Of a stretch of 64,000 nucleotides of DNA, positions 37,146 through 49,991 are shown one piece after another. This DNA is from Gymnorhina tibicen (Eukaryota > Chordata > Aves > Passeriformes > Artamidae): assembly GCA_013399875.1 (NCBI GenBank), contig VXAZ01006396.1, positions 987,015-1,051,014 on the forward strand, written 5' to 3'. The translations under genes and the position numbers were made by a program. Positions within the stretch are counted from its first letter, which is position 1; each line of letters starts with the position of its first letter. The notes under the pieces are model-generated. The model had not been told where the DNA came from, searched no databases, and worked only from the letters and a program-made list of their open reading frames with translations.

Positions 37146-40100
37146 CTCTTAGAATGAAAACTGATGAAAATGGGTATGTAAGTGTTGTATCATTAGCGTA
37201 TCCACTGCAAGATGTTCCTTTCTGTGTTTACACCCATCTCTTCTACAGATCTCCTGCCTTCACAATAGACATGAGTTCTAAAAGCAGGTAACTGATTTTT
37301 TTCCCATACATCCTGTATGGACTGGCCCTTACCACAACTGAGAAATACTAAAAAGACCCACAACGACTTGAAACGTGCCTACAAAAAGCTTAACTCAAGC
37401 AGTATGTGCCTTGACCTAAGTGATTGTCCCAAATTAACAAGGAAAAGCCAAGGCTTGCAGTAAGGTTTACTCTCCACTATAGTTTGTCATCGTACGTAAT
37501 TGTCGTTATATCCCCCTGTGTGCAAACTAATTGTCTACCCACTCTTCTCCCCACATCACAGTTAGGACTGAAAAAGACTCTGCCATACGCAGAATCCAAT
37601 TTTAATCTCAAGCCTGAAGGTGACAATTAGCTGGTTTCCCTCTGACTGCCAGTCCCATGCTGCAGGATCCTGCCTGCTACTTTATTCAGTTTCTGCTTGG
37701 CCATAACCCTCTGAAACCCCTGACCCCTCTACTGACTGACTCTAGAGGTTACTTCCTTTGCCAGAGGATCGGGTTTTGGAAGACTTGTCTTGGCTGCTTG
37801 CTGAACTGAACACAATGTGATCTTACACTAGTTACCCTACCTACTCAGGTCTCCTGAAAAAGATTTTTTTAAAAAGGTAAGTAGGCAGTATGTTCTTTAC
37901 CATATTTATGATAATGATGATGATGATGATTAGTAGTAATGTAGAATGAAGATTTGAAGTAGTTGTTTTTAAACAGCTGGGTCCTACAGACTCACAAGTC
38001 TCCAGGAAAAAATACCCAGAACTACAAGGTACAGCAGGTTTTTCCAGCTCACACTTAAACTTAGAAAGATTAAAGCACCGAAGAATATTGTGCTTTTGTT
38101 AAAACAGAATGAAGTAACTACAAAGACCAGGAAACAAACAAACAAATAAATAAAACACAGGCTCACATTTAGTAAACTCAAGCATTCCAAAATAGCTCTA
38201 CATCCTTATTAAACTGCAGCAGATTCTGTTTGGGCTTAAAGAAATCAAAATAAACTTGTGATCCAGATAGAATAAAGGATATCAGAAAAGATTTTAGTAA
38301 TAACCACCACAGCTGAATGATTTCCCCTACCAAAATATCAAAGGCAAATAGCTGTCAAAAGTGTAAATTAAATCACTTTTAAATTGAACAGAAAATTATT
38401 TCCTATTTTCTACAGGTTATGATTTGGAGTGATCTTAAACCTCTGGAAAAGAATTTTCCAATTTTCAAAAATTCTGAAGCCCAATTACAAGTAATTATAG
38501 CTTTTCATTTTCAACATGATGAAATAATTTGATTCTTTTTACAAGAGGTCTGGTTTAGCTCAAAATAGACAAGTGCTTCTGCAATGAGTTAGTACACAAA
38601 GACAATAAAGATCATTCTCAAAAGAAAATCAGGGATACATGTTGGCTATAAATCATAAATGGAGCATTCAGGCAAAAATAGTTTGTGTGTTCTACAAATG
38701 CCAGCTATTTCCCTTGCACATGAGTGAGATAAAGTAAACAGACCACTGACAGTTTTGGTTTTTGGTTCTCAAACACAAAATGGGTAGGATTTGAAAGAAG
38801 AAAAAGAAAATGTATGGCATAATCACTACTGTTAGATCTAGTCTTAAAGTATAATTTGGAGGAATAAAGTACATGAATACAAGTTTTTCTATATTCTCAA
38901 TCCAGAAGAAAAGCAAACTGGGACCATACAGCATTAAATAAAAACTAAATATTATTTCAAGTACCTTGTTCCCAGGTCCACCTTCTTTCTCTTCATCCAA
39001 GAATTACCATCTTTTTCTTATTCTCTGGTATATTACTGATGCCTTGAATACTATTCACTAAATTAGGAATTCCATTTCAGTAAAGCTCCTAAAACCTTTC
39101 ACACAAACACGAAGTCTAAAGCTCAACCAACTCCAAGACAGTGCAGCACAGTTCATTTCCATAAAGTTCAGTATGTTTTGCAAAAGACCTATTGCAAGTG
39201 AAAATAGTCCTAAAATAAGTGATACATTTTAATAGAATGATACCACTCTAATGTGTATTTGAAGCTGGACTTTGCAAGACCACCTTGTAAATACTAAGTG
39301 CTGTAATAAACCTCTATAGATTAAGGACAGAGGTTTGCATCACTCCTCTAAATTATAACCAAACTGGATATAACACCCATATCCCATAGCAAAAGGAAAA
39401 GTTTAAATGTCCTGCAGGGAATATCATCTAAATGTATTTATCAGAGAAGTAAACCCCTTTAAAGCAGAGAAGTATCATCTAATCTGCAGGCAGAAAAATC
39501 TGAACACACCAGTTCTTAAACTCCAATGCAAGACCGGGGAAGCAAGCTTGCCAGCCAGGCTCTGATTTCCAGCATTCCTGCCCTCCCCTGGTTTGTTTGA
39601 AGGTTACCTATTTACAGTGCTATCCTTCAAAAACATGGAACTTTACAAACTGTGCAAAACATGTTTGTCAGAACATAAGCAGAAACTGATACAAAAAATA
39701 CTAATAGTGATAATATTAAAAAAAAAAGCCTATGCCATTTTTGTAACGTTAAAAGTGTCAATAGTATTATTAGGTTTAATTCTTTTGCATAAGAAATAAA
39801 ATAAATGTTTTTGCCTAGTACTACAAACTGGTTAACAGTGTGTATATAGTGTGTTATAAAGTGACTAATATAAAATTAAAAACTATTTCTGCCATATATC
39901 AAAGCACCTGGTTACTATTAAGTTTTCACAAAGAAAATTAGTAGATTGAGCACTGACATATTCAATAAACCCAGGTTTCTCTTGTGGTCAGTCTTCTGGC
40001 AGTGAAGCAAATCTTCAAAGACTTAAAAAAAGTGTCAGCCAAAGGAAAAAAAAACAACCAAACACCAAACAACTGGTTAACTTGTAATAATAAGGAGGTA

Positions 40101-43051
40101 TTTTTTATAGATATATAGACAATAACAAGAAGCGAAAATTTGAATTTAGAGACATTTATTAAATGCTTTTAATGCTATCTCAGCTGTTGGGGCTGGTGTG
40201 TGGACACAGCAATTTAACCAAGAGCAGATACAGGAAAAGATAAAGCAGAAAAAGCTAGACACACTAACCTCAGAAAACTGACATCTACAGCCCTCCTACA
40301 CCCTCAGGTAAATATGTCACTGAAAGCTAGGCAGGATTTACTCATATTATGGAATATTATATAATTACATAGTGTGTTTTATTTGTATGTATGTTTTTAA
40401 TGTCATACTCCAAAACAGCACAGAACAAAGCTCATTCTATATTTCACAGGCCAGGTATGGGGGCTTTTTTCCTTCCTGTTTCTCACCTGTTTCAGAAGAC
40501 CAGATAGGATGCCACATCACAGGAGCTACACATCCTTGTCTGTCTTGGAAGGTTAAAACAGAGGGACATTTGGCTGAAGGTTAAAGTAGTTTTGAGACTG
40601 CACTAGCAAATAGTGCCTGCAGACTATGTTGGGTTTCAGCTGGGGGTTTTTTTTGTGCGTAATACTCAACAACAAAATGGAAAAAAAATCTAAGCAAAAG
40701 GGATTTTTTTTTTTCACTTTCTTATTTCTACTACCAGAAAGTATTTACCTTTATTAACATCTGCTTCTTTCCAGACAGCTGATGCAATTAAAACCTGAAG
40801 TAGATTTTGAACTGTGTACTATTTTCTCCAGCATCTAACAGGCAAGAATATGTTCAAACACCCCTGAGTTACCTCATCTAGCAACACCCAGCCAATGTGA
40901 ATTGAAAGTGCAAGTAACAAAACAGGAGGCTTTTAGCCTACATACAAAACTAAAATTATTCTTAATTAATTATAAGCAAATCAAGAGAAATTATTAATAT
41001 TAGGAGATAAATACATGATGGTTTTAAATATGCTGAGTACTTCTCCTGCATGCAAGGCCTTCCATTCACCACGTGACCCTTGGGACAGGCAATGGATCAG
41101 AGGACAGCTGAGGGGTGCAAAGATGAGGGTAACTGGAGTGGGTTGTGAGCCACAGCAAATCACATGGCAAAGTTAGGTTTGGTTCCCAGGCACTGAAGTG
41201 CCTCAAAGGCTCCCTTTTACACCTTCTCAAAACTAAAAGGTAATCATTACAAACTTTCCATCCACATAAGTTCAGATCACAAACTAAATACCACTGCCAG
41301 TCTGCTGGAGACCATACAGTCATGGAAATTCATCTTGCCAATTGCAATCTTTTATCGACATTAAGCAATATTTAGAAAACAAACAAATAAGGCTAATTAT
41401 AGACTATCACTATCAAGATACCTTTTTCAGAAAAAAATATGACTGCCTCCAATTTTATTTGCTCCATCACACAAGCACAATATTAGCTCAGAATTTTATA
41501 AATGCACTATCTTCCCTCATAAGATTATGGACCCAGCAACTCAGTAGACATCAAATCCAACTTTGTCAAATAACACGTCAAGCCACAAAAAGGCATCTAG
41601 GGCCCAACAGGACACTGTTTTATCTCCAGAGAGGGTGAAAGGATATTTGCAATTAGAAGCAAGAATTACAGGCATCCTTTAAAGGAACTTCTACAGCCAT
41701 CCATGCACAGGGCAGGGATGTAAGAGAAGAAAATTTAAATGTGCTTTGACTTTACAATTATCTTTGCCTTCTACTGACCTAGTTTAAGAAGTGGTTTTAC
41801 ATAGTTTTATCTTCACGGAGAAGCAGACATAAATAAATTATCCATCTCAATTTTGTTGGCATTTTGTTGACTTATGTATGAGATGATGAGATTTGCAATG
41901 ATACACTCACTGTTCTCTAGCATCTTGGGACAAGTGTTCTTCCAACTGTCTGAATGTCACACGGAGCACATGGAGGGATCTACTCTGTGGAAATGTGTAT
42001 CTGTATCTTCTAGGGAGACGGTTCTGAGTTGTCAGTATATAAATAATATGGCAATCTAGATGTTCTTTGTTCAAAGTGCAGTCTCTTTCAGTGACTAGCA
42101 CTTGTGAATAGCAGCAGCAGGAAAGTCAATAGGAGCAAAATATCCTGAAATCAATCCCAATAATACAGAAGAAATACTCCCAAGAGACAACCACCAAATC
42201 ATGTCACAAGTTTAGGAGAACTGCAATAACACACTTATTGTTTGCAGTCAAATTAGGCCTGTCTAACCTGGGATCATATTTTAGAAGAAAAAAAAAAAAG
42301 AAGAGGGGGAAAAAGAAAAGTATTTTGGGACAAAATAATTAGCATTTCTATGACCATGCTTTCAGTGAGATGAATATGCCCAGAGTCAAACACACTCCAC
42401 TGACTTTGGCTGTGACACTGCATATCCACCACACTCTGACATCCACATTCAGAAGTCACTCATTGATTTGCTACTGTTTTTTTTCACAGGGATGTATGCA
42501 AGTACAGCACTCAACTTGTAGCACTGCACGTTATTCTGGAATTAGAATTTAATCTGCTACTGCCCAAAATCTTAGAAGCAAATTCTCCCAAATGTAAAAG
42601 ATCAATGACATTGGAATCTCAAGGCTCATTACAATGGCTTTGTAATTAGCCTGCAAAAACCTCTCAGAAACTCTAAGTTGAATATTGTGCAGTTGAGTTT
42701 CTCTTCTATGAGGCAAATCCCTGAAACGAACAAATTAGTCACAAGGCCCTTAAGGCAGAAAAGTAAGGAAAGCTTCTGTTCTCTCCAACTCTTAACACGA
42801 GGGACTTCCAATGAAATTTAAACATTATAAATAGGCAATACTCTATCATACAATTCATAATTAGACAGTGGAACTAACTGCTACAAAATATCATTAAGGC
42901 TGAGGACTTAGCAAGGCTAGAAAAAGCATTAGACATTTATATGGTGCAACAAAAATATCCAGAGTTCTAATAATTTTTCAAGATCTATTAAATATCATGT
43001 TCCAGAGTTTAACTCAAACTCTTAACCAAAGAGTATGTAGTTAGGAGTCAT
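37146..43051. other. Non-coding stretch, nothing recognised
   Basis: Apart from the trinucleotide run at 37914 and A/T homopolymers, no exon, RNA gene or known transposon was recognised in these 5.9 kb. Confidence 0.55.
37914..37932. repeat. Short ATG/GAT trinucleotide run
   Basis: GATAATGATGATGATGATGA forms about five uninterrupted trinucleotide units. A minor microsatellite. Confidence 0.9.
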
Positions 43052-43300
43052 CATAGAATCACAGAATGGCTTGAGGTAGGAAGGCACCTTAACGCTCAGC
43101 TCATTCCATCCCCCTGCCATGGGCAGGGACACCTTCCACTAGAGCAGGTTGCTCAGAGCCCCATCCAACCTGACTTTGGAATAGTTGCAGGGATGGGGCA
43201 TCCACAACTTCTCTGAGTTCCAGTGCCTCACCTCCCCAAGTAAAGAATTTCTTCCTAACATCTAATCTAAACTTGCCCTCTTTCAGTTTAAAATCAAGCT
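43052..43300 (-). mobile_element. CR1 LINE fragment, 3' end with ORF2 C-terminus remnant
   Basis: The plus strand begins ATAGAATCACAGAATGGCTTGAGG, the complement of the CR1 3' tail. It runs through GGCAGGGACACCTTCCACTAG, AGCAGGTTGCTCAGAGCCCC and GGGATGGGGCATCCACAAC to TCTAATCTAAACTTGCCCTC, the classic avian CR1 order. The element lies on the minus strand and is 5'-truncated after about 250 bp. On the minus strand the frame reads REVVDAPSLQLF, which matches the end of the CR1 reverse-transcriptase ORF. It is the best-preserved CR1 copy here, yet inactive. The right boundary fades between 43295 and 43325. Confidence 0.96.
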
Positions 43301-43325
43301 TCTTGCATCTTCCTCTGAAACCTCC

Positions 43326-45270
43326 ACTGTTGATCACTGAGTACTGAAATAGGATGGGTTAAGAAATCCAGTCTGTCATGGCAACTCCTTCGCAGTTTTA
43401 AACAAAATAAGCAAGTAGATCGGTACTCTTTGGCTCAAAGTGGCTAATGATCATGGTGTGTGCAATCATAAGAATCTGGGAACTGAGAGGAATGGGAAGC
43501 CAAAGCTATACAAAGTAGACTGCAATTACAAGTTTAGGTGTCAACACTACATTGTTCAGTAGAATGGAAAACACAAGAAAAAAAATTAAGTTTCTTTGGC
43601 TGTTGTGTTTTAAGCCTCTTTAAAAAATAAAAACAAAGAAACCCTAACCCATTAACAGTCAAACAGGCAAGGGTAAAATACAATTGACCTCAGAACTAGG
43701 AAGACTGTTTAAATTGAAAAGTTTTTTCTGGCACCACTGCTTTGCTCTTTCCTCTTCTGCAGGCAGCCCTGTCATATCTGTTCCTCTTTCCACAATGTAA
43801 ACTGTCTTTGCTTCTCCATGTCTCAGAGGATGTTCCAGTTCTCTAAACCATGTGGCCTTCTTTGTGTTTTCCACATCCCTTACCAGCTTCACAAGAGAGC
43901 TAGGCTGTGAGGAGCCGCAGACTGTCACTTCACAGAACAGCCAGGTACCAGTGATGGCAGAAGGCAAAACTCTACAGTAGGAGTGGGGTGGAAAAAATCA
44001 AAGAGAGAATCTCACTGTAGTCCAGATAACATAAAGCATCAGTCCAGTCCTAAAAACACGAGGTCAAAAGGTTTGAAAAGAAGATGTGCAATTAAAAATG
44101 CATAATTCCAAATCCATAAACACTAATCTCTGTGTGTTAATAAGCCTATCTGTAAAATATGAGATAAGGGTCTAACAAATGAAAAAACCACTACATTGAT
44201 AGTTCCTGTAAAACACGGGTCAAAAGACTGACTTTGTGTGTAAATATTTGAACTACATACTGTAAGTAACATTTCAGCCTCTGCATGCAATTATTAAATA
44301 TTAAGTAAATAGCTATGGATCATATGTACAAAGGTGAATGCAAAATGCAGCAATATTTAAATTAAGATCAAAACAAGAAACAGCCCTTTGGTGTTCTGGT
44401 TTTTTTCTTCAGAGTGTGGTCGATAATAAATATCCAAGAGCTTTCCAAGGCCTCAGAACAGATTGGATCAGTTTCTTTATGTTTCCTTTTGTAATCCTGT
44501 CACAGAAGCAACGTATCAAAAGATACAACCTGCAATTTGGCGGCAAAGAGAAACACTGCACCTCCCTCCAGTCCTTGAAGATCTTTTTTTTTTACCCCCA
44601 AAAAAAGCAGAAAGGCAGATCTGACAACTTGCACTGGAGTGTTCAAATCAAGAATTTTATTACCCAATTCACTCTCCTCTACACTGAGAGCTTGGACTAA
44701 TCCAGCAGGTCAGATACAGCAAGTCACAAACCATGGCATCTTCTTAAAATATTTTATTTTGAGAAAACAAAACAAGACAAAAACCAAAAACAAAACCCAA
44801 AACCAAGTAACCAACTCAGATAAGCCACTGAAGGCACTATTTAAAAAGAAAAAGCTTGTTGGTGGTTTTGGGTAGCTGAAGGTACTTGGTTTTGGTTCTC
44901 TTGATAAGGCAGAAAGTCAAGTCCTTGAGTGAACTAGTACAGTGTAAGTAACATTCAGAACATTCTTATTTGCCCCTTTTTTTTTCTCTACAAATGATTA
45001 ATTTCATGAAATAATGCCAATAATTTTTTATAAACTATAATGCAGTCTAAGAATAGGCCCCTGTATAAATTGAACACAGTAGTCACATATTTTGTGGGTA
45101 GATTAAGGATAAAACTGCTAGTTCCATGCTGTGCCAGATGAAAAGGAACTGTTTGAGTACTTTAGAGCATGCATATTTAGTAGGCTATCCAAATTATTTA
45201 TAAAACTTTGGGGAAAAAAAATTACTATTTAAGGAAAATAGTACCATTCAGTGAATAAAGAACAAGAAGA
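43326..45270. other. Non-coding stretch, nothing recognised
   Basis: Contains a 102-codon minus-strand frame (43659-43967) and a 120-codon plus-strand frame (44338-44700) with no recognisable domain. A short CCCTAACCC word at 43643 is too brief to be an interstitial telomere tract. Confidence 0.55.
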
Positions 45271-45274
45271 AATT

Positions 45275-45362
45275 CAGGTTTCATTCTCAGCTTCCCAGAG
45301 ACTAAGCAAATCACTTCTTCCTGTACAGTTTCCATATCTACAAAATGAAGGTAAAATTTACT
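45275..45362 (+). mobile_element. MIR-like SINE remnant
   Basis: TTTCATTCTCAGCTTCCCAG ... AGCAAATCACTTCTTCCTG ... CAGTTTCCATATCTACAAAATGAAGGTAA follows the MIR core in the right order and spacing (caagtcacttaacctc, cagtttcctcatctgtaaaatgggga). It is diverged but collinear over about 85 bp, and is the better of the two plus-strand MIR candidates. Confidence 0.65.
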
Positions 45363-45400
45363 AATTTGGTAAAATGCTAAAGAAACTGCACATGAAACAT

Positions 45401-45433
45401 CTTGACATAGGAACTGAAAGTTCTTGACATAGG
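45401..45433. repeat. Short direct repeat, 22-bp period
   Basis: CTTGACATAGG occurs at 45401-45411 and 45423-45433, each followed by a base and ACT. A small local duplication, abutting the MIR remnant. Confidence 0.85.
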
Positions 45434-47034
45434 TACTATACAGATTTGCTGAAATTCTGCAAAAATTCAAAATCTCAACAGTATGCTGAGCAGCATGGTA
45501 TATTTATCACATTCTGTACATGTCAGCAACACATATATTCAGCCTCATCCCATCACATTTAGGAAAACCCCAAGGAAATAAGGAGGGGAGCTGAATAAGT
45601 GCGCAGAGCCACAGAAGATTGCCCTGCAGTCAGACAGCTATAGTTAACACAAAGCAAACCAGGTCTTTACTATCTTCAGCCATGCTTTAGACAGTCAGAG
45701 ACACCCCAGTCATTGGAGAATGAAGCAGTGAGATAAAAGAGCTAAGTACTGAAGAAAAAGGTTGTAAAGTCTACAAAACAAAATGGGCATTTACTTTAGC
45801 ATCGGAACATAAATAAGTAGTAATGTTTTAATAAATGATGTAGGTGTAGGGAGCCTCAGCCAGCAGCTCAGCAGTTCCATGTAATACCAGTACTGAGGTC
45901 TTCAGAGAGACTTGTCTACATGTTCTTACAGCACTGTGAAATGCAATTCACAATCCCTTTTGACAGCCTCAATTTAGACATACCCACCTTTACAGTAGGG
46001 ACTGTACACTACAAATAACTGTCACAACTTATTGAAGAGAACTCCTAAGAGAAACACAAAAGATATGCAAAAGAAATGAAGAACAAAAGTTTGCCCTAAA
46101 AATGAAACTCATCACTAACTTTTCCGAAAGTGAGACACTATCTTTCAATGGACCTCAGTGGAAAGTCTGATTAACTCAAGAACTTGCAACTCAGAAATAT
46201 TTCCGTTGTTATTAATAATGAAAAAATACATTCAGAAAATTACTACACAGCCACAGTCCTGTAGCAACCCATTAACCAAGGATTAAATAACATGGTCGAA
46301 ACCATGAATTTACATTTCAAGAAAGAATAAATATAAACTGATACATAGTATCAGATTTTACAATGAAAGCAGGAATATTCCTGCTATTACCTATTAATCC
46401 AGAAGTTATTCCCCAGATCTTTCAGCTGTCCAGAAAAGGGCACTGCCCCTTCTCTGTATATCTAAGACACCTTGGATATTACTGGAGATGGAGCTACAGA
46501 CCTTTCCACTGCTAAGTGTAGAAGCATAGAAGACAGACAGCACTCTTGTTTACTAGAACAGTCCTTACCAATTCTTACTATTTGCTCTATTTGAACAATT
46601 GTCCACGGTGCTCTTTATCTGCTTCACAATCTGCCCAAAATACCTTTCTCCTCCAACGAGCTGACAACTTCTCTTCATTCACATGGATAGATGCAGCAGT
46701 TGTTCATCTCTCATTCTGAAAATGTTAAAATAGTTGGACTTTTTCCAATCAGGTTGGGAAAGGAGAAACATATGAAAGGAGAATCTTTTTTCTACCAAGT
46801 TTTATCAAGAAGTCTAGATAACATAATACCTTATCAGAAAAATACTCTAAAGTGAGTAAAATTACACTGGGAGAACCAAGAGAATAGAAACAGGAATGGA
46901 TTGGTCCTCCCATTTTCTAGAAGACAGATGATGAATGCAATTCCAGCCTTGCCACTCTTGGTACTAGCAGACATGGCTAGAACACATGGAAAAGGGAATT
47001 GGATAGATAGGTAACTAGGAAATATCTCTGCAGC
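45434..47034. other. Non-coding stretch, nothing recognised
   Basis: AT-rich sequence with no recognised exon, RNA gene or repeat until the CR1 fragment. Confidence 0.6.
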
Positions 47035-47705
47035 TCAGTGCACTGCGCAAGGTACAGTTCTGTTTTCCAGGGCACACCTATGCCCCTTCAAGAAGAGTCC
47101 AGCTCTGACTTCTCCACACTCCACATTTGGTGGTTGCAGACAGTCCTCTCTTCTTCAAGCTGAATGAGTCCAGTTTCCTCAGCTTCTCTGTTCATGTCAC
47201 TCAGGAAGCCTGAGGCTTGCTTGGGACTGGCTTGGTGCCCTCTGCTAGACTCACTATGACTCTATTATAAAGTCTTCCTTGCACTGTGGACTCCAATACT
47301 GGACACAATATTCCAGATGTGATCTCAAATGGCAGCTAGAGGGTAAGAATCACTTTCCACAACCTGATGGCTATGCTCTTGCCAACACAGCCCAGCATGC
47401 AAACAGCCTTCTTGGTTGCAAGGGCACGCTGCAATCTTCAACCTGTCCTCAAACAGAAGCACGGGGCCTTTTCCTGCAAAGCTGATTTCTAGCAAGTCAG
47501 AGCCCATACGGTCCTGCTGTGTGAGTTTATTTCATCCTAAACCCAGGATTCTGCATTTGCCTTGCTTTAAACTTCATGAGGTTCCTGTCAGCTCACTTGT
47601 CCATTCTGAGTAGGTCCCACTCAAAGGCAGCCCAGCCCTCCAGTGCTCTGACTGCCCCCACAAAGTTGCTGTCATCCATGGACTTGCTAAGAATGCAGCA
47701 AATCC
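47035..47705 (-). mobile_element. CR1 LINE fragment, internal ORF2 region
   Basis: Plus-strand phrases follow the reverse complement of avian CR1 ORF2. They are AAGAAGAGTCCAGCTCTGAC, TCTTCTTCAAGCTGAATGAG, ACTGGACACAATATTCCAGATGTG and GGCACGCTGCAATC. TTCTGCATTTGCCTTGCTTTAAACTTCATGAGGTTCC and CAGCCCTCC...GCTGTCATCCATGGACTTGCT come next. The element runs on the minus strand. It starts about 280 bp short of the normal 3' end and stops about 670 bp upstream within the reverse-transcriptase gene. CR1 copies are usually 5'-truncated with an intact 3' end, so the missing tail implies later deletion or decay. Many stops and gaps; not functional. Confidence 0.9.
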
Positions 47706-47894
47706 ATCTGCTAAATTAACAGTGAAACAGAGAAATCTAAAAAGCATGATAATCTAGAATGGCCATCTCCACGCTACTGCAGAGGAAGGAACACACAGTG
47801 GCAATTTTTCTGAGAATAAGAGTTTATCAGTCCCAAGTATTTGCTGCATCCTCATAAAACAGCCTACTTTCTATATACTTAACTTGACAGAAGG
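47706..47894. other. Short non-coding spacer
   Basis: Sequence between the CR1 fragment and the hairpin; nothing recognised. Confidence 0.6.
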
Positions 47895-47944
47895 ACTGAC
47901 TTTACATGGATATGTTCTACATACCCATGTAAAGTGAAGTCAGT
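47895..47944. repeat. 50-bp imperfect hairpin
   Basis: TTTACATGGATATGT (47901-47915) pairs with ACATACCCATGTAAA (47919-47933) with one mismatch around a 3-base TCT loop. After a 5-base bulge (GTGAA, right side), ACTGAC (47895-47900) pairs with GTCAGT (47939-47944). The tiny loop resembles an inverted duplication rather than a processed RNA precursor. Confidence 0.95.
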
Positions 47945-49945
47945 GGTGGTTTAGATAACATGATGGACTGTAAACAACTGCAGTCTGGGAGCTGGCATAA
48001 GTTTGCTTCCACCAATTTACTGATCAGGGTTGCAAACCTCTTAAAATTGCCAGAGCTTATTTGCCAATACTTCAAGAAAAAAATCACCAACAAGCTGTTC
48101 CTGCAAGAAGCATCTTTCAAAGTGAATATCCATCTGACAAAAAGCATTGCTGTTAATGTTCAGGAGAGTTTGTTACAATTTCTTGCAGATCTTAACCATC
48201 TTTGACTGTCTTTGACTTTTGATTTACCTCAATAAGAGAATAACAAGGTATTTCTGCCCTTAATAGGAACTGAACTGAATCTGAATCCTGAATTTCTCTT
48301 TTAGAGTATGATATGGCGTTAAAAAGTAGTGGAAAGATTTGAAGATGTTATGCCTCCAAGAACTCTATGTTCATACTGAGACAAGAAACATCAGTGAGCT
48401 ACACAAAATAGATTTTAATACCAAATCAATCTCACCAAGAGCGATGCAAAGAGAGTTGCATGACCAATGCATTTTCTTTGGAATTATTCCAACAGAGGAA
48501 ACAAGAGGAAAGTGAAAAAGCCAATTTCTACCCACAAGATTTTTCCAGCATCTCCTACAAAATATTTCTCTACACAGAAACAAATCCAGACTACGGCACT
48601 ACGACAAGTGACAGTCAACTGGAATAGCAGAGGGGGGCGTTTTTTAACATGCCAAACATGAGCTATCAAGCCTAGTAGCTAGAGACTGACTGAACAAAAA
48701 TGTCCAGGTTTCTAATCAATACTGCTTGCAAATTCTGTGTTTGATTGACAAGGAGAAAGGGAAGGTAAGGGAGGACAGCCCATGGTCTCAAGCTCCCCAG
48801 GGAGGGGAACAACAGCGTAGTTACACATCTGTAATCAGTCACTGCGGGGAGAGAGGAAGGGTGAAGGCCATGGTATCCTGCCTTTGAGCATACAATAGCT
48901 GTGTCAGTTTGAGGGCTATTTTTCTGGGGTCCCCACAGTCAATGGCAAGAACTGGCTTCTCTGTTCCATTTTCTGTCCATGACTAAGAGAAGCTCTTGCT
49001 CTGTCCTACCTTTGGAAGCATCCACATCTCTCCCCTGACTTTGCATTATGCCTTTAGTGCCCAACTGAAATACTTTAAGCGTAAGATTAAAGATAACAGC
49101 CACAAATTATTTTCTCTTTGCTACTTCTGCTGGAAACACTATATTGGGCACCTGGGTGGGGAGGAGAAGGCAACAGGACGAAGAGATTACCGCAATATGA
49201 TTGAGAAACAAAAGGATCACCAAATACCAGACACACGATTAAAAACCAAAACCCTGAATGGACCTGGAGGCAAGCCACCAGTCCTTCCAAGTGAGAGCGG
49301 TAGTGAGTCACCAAAAGGCTTATATTCCTTCTGCCCACGTTCTACGTACATCTCCCTTTCCTAATTTCTGGCTAAATATCTTCTGCTGCCTGTAATGAGT
49401 ACAGTTTCTGTTCCTATAAAGCACAAACACTTCTTAGACTAGGCTATCAGCCACCCCTAACAGGCAGATATCTCAGCGTCTGGAAGACTGTGGTTTTAAA
49501 GATCTGACAAGGAATAATATCTGAACTTAGGTGGTAATTAAATTGTCTGAGCAATGCTAAGAACAGATACATTATCTTTTAATATCAGAAATGAAGCACT
49601 ATTAGAGAACACAAAAGCACCTCTCCACACAGGAAACATACAAAATGGATCCTTCTCTTGCTGCTGGGAGCTCCACAGATATTCAGATGTTTGATCACAT
49701 ATTTGACATCCCACTATTGCTCCTACTGACTACTGCCAGCTTTCCTGGGCAATCATGCTTGTATAAATTCAAATCTCTCATGCAACTTTAAATTACTTTC
49801 AGAAAAAAATACTGCTATTGGCCATTTGTTATATAATGATTCATCGTAATATTTTTTGAATGCTACATTGAGTGTCTAGTCTGGGGAGATGGCAGGAAGA
49901 AAAACCAAGAGACTTAAAACTGAACGAAGTAGACCACTGTGTTAA
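47945..49945. other. Non-coding stretch, nothing recognised
   Basis: Includes a 122-codon plus-strand frame at 48996-49364 without recognisable domain, overlapped by an 83-codon minus frame. No repeat or RNA gene was recognised. Confidence 0.5.
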
Positions 49946-49991
49946 TGGGGGGGGAAAGGGGAGACAAGGGGGAAAGCAGAGGAAAGAAAAG
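49946..49991 (+). repeat. Purine-rich, G-run tract
   Basis: About 45 bases almost all A and G, with G8, G4 and G5 runs. It could form triplex DNA or a plus-strand G-quadruplex. No adjoining gene signal was found. Confidence 0.9.

Noticed and set aside
43643..43652. CCCTAACCC telomere-like word
   Set aside because: Fewer than two telomere units; expected by chance.
48996..49364. 122-codon plus-strand frame
   Set aside because: Overlapped by an 83-codon minus frame; no domain or exon boundaries.
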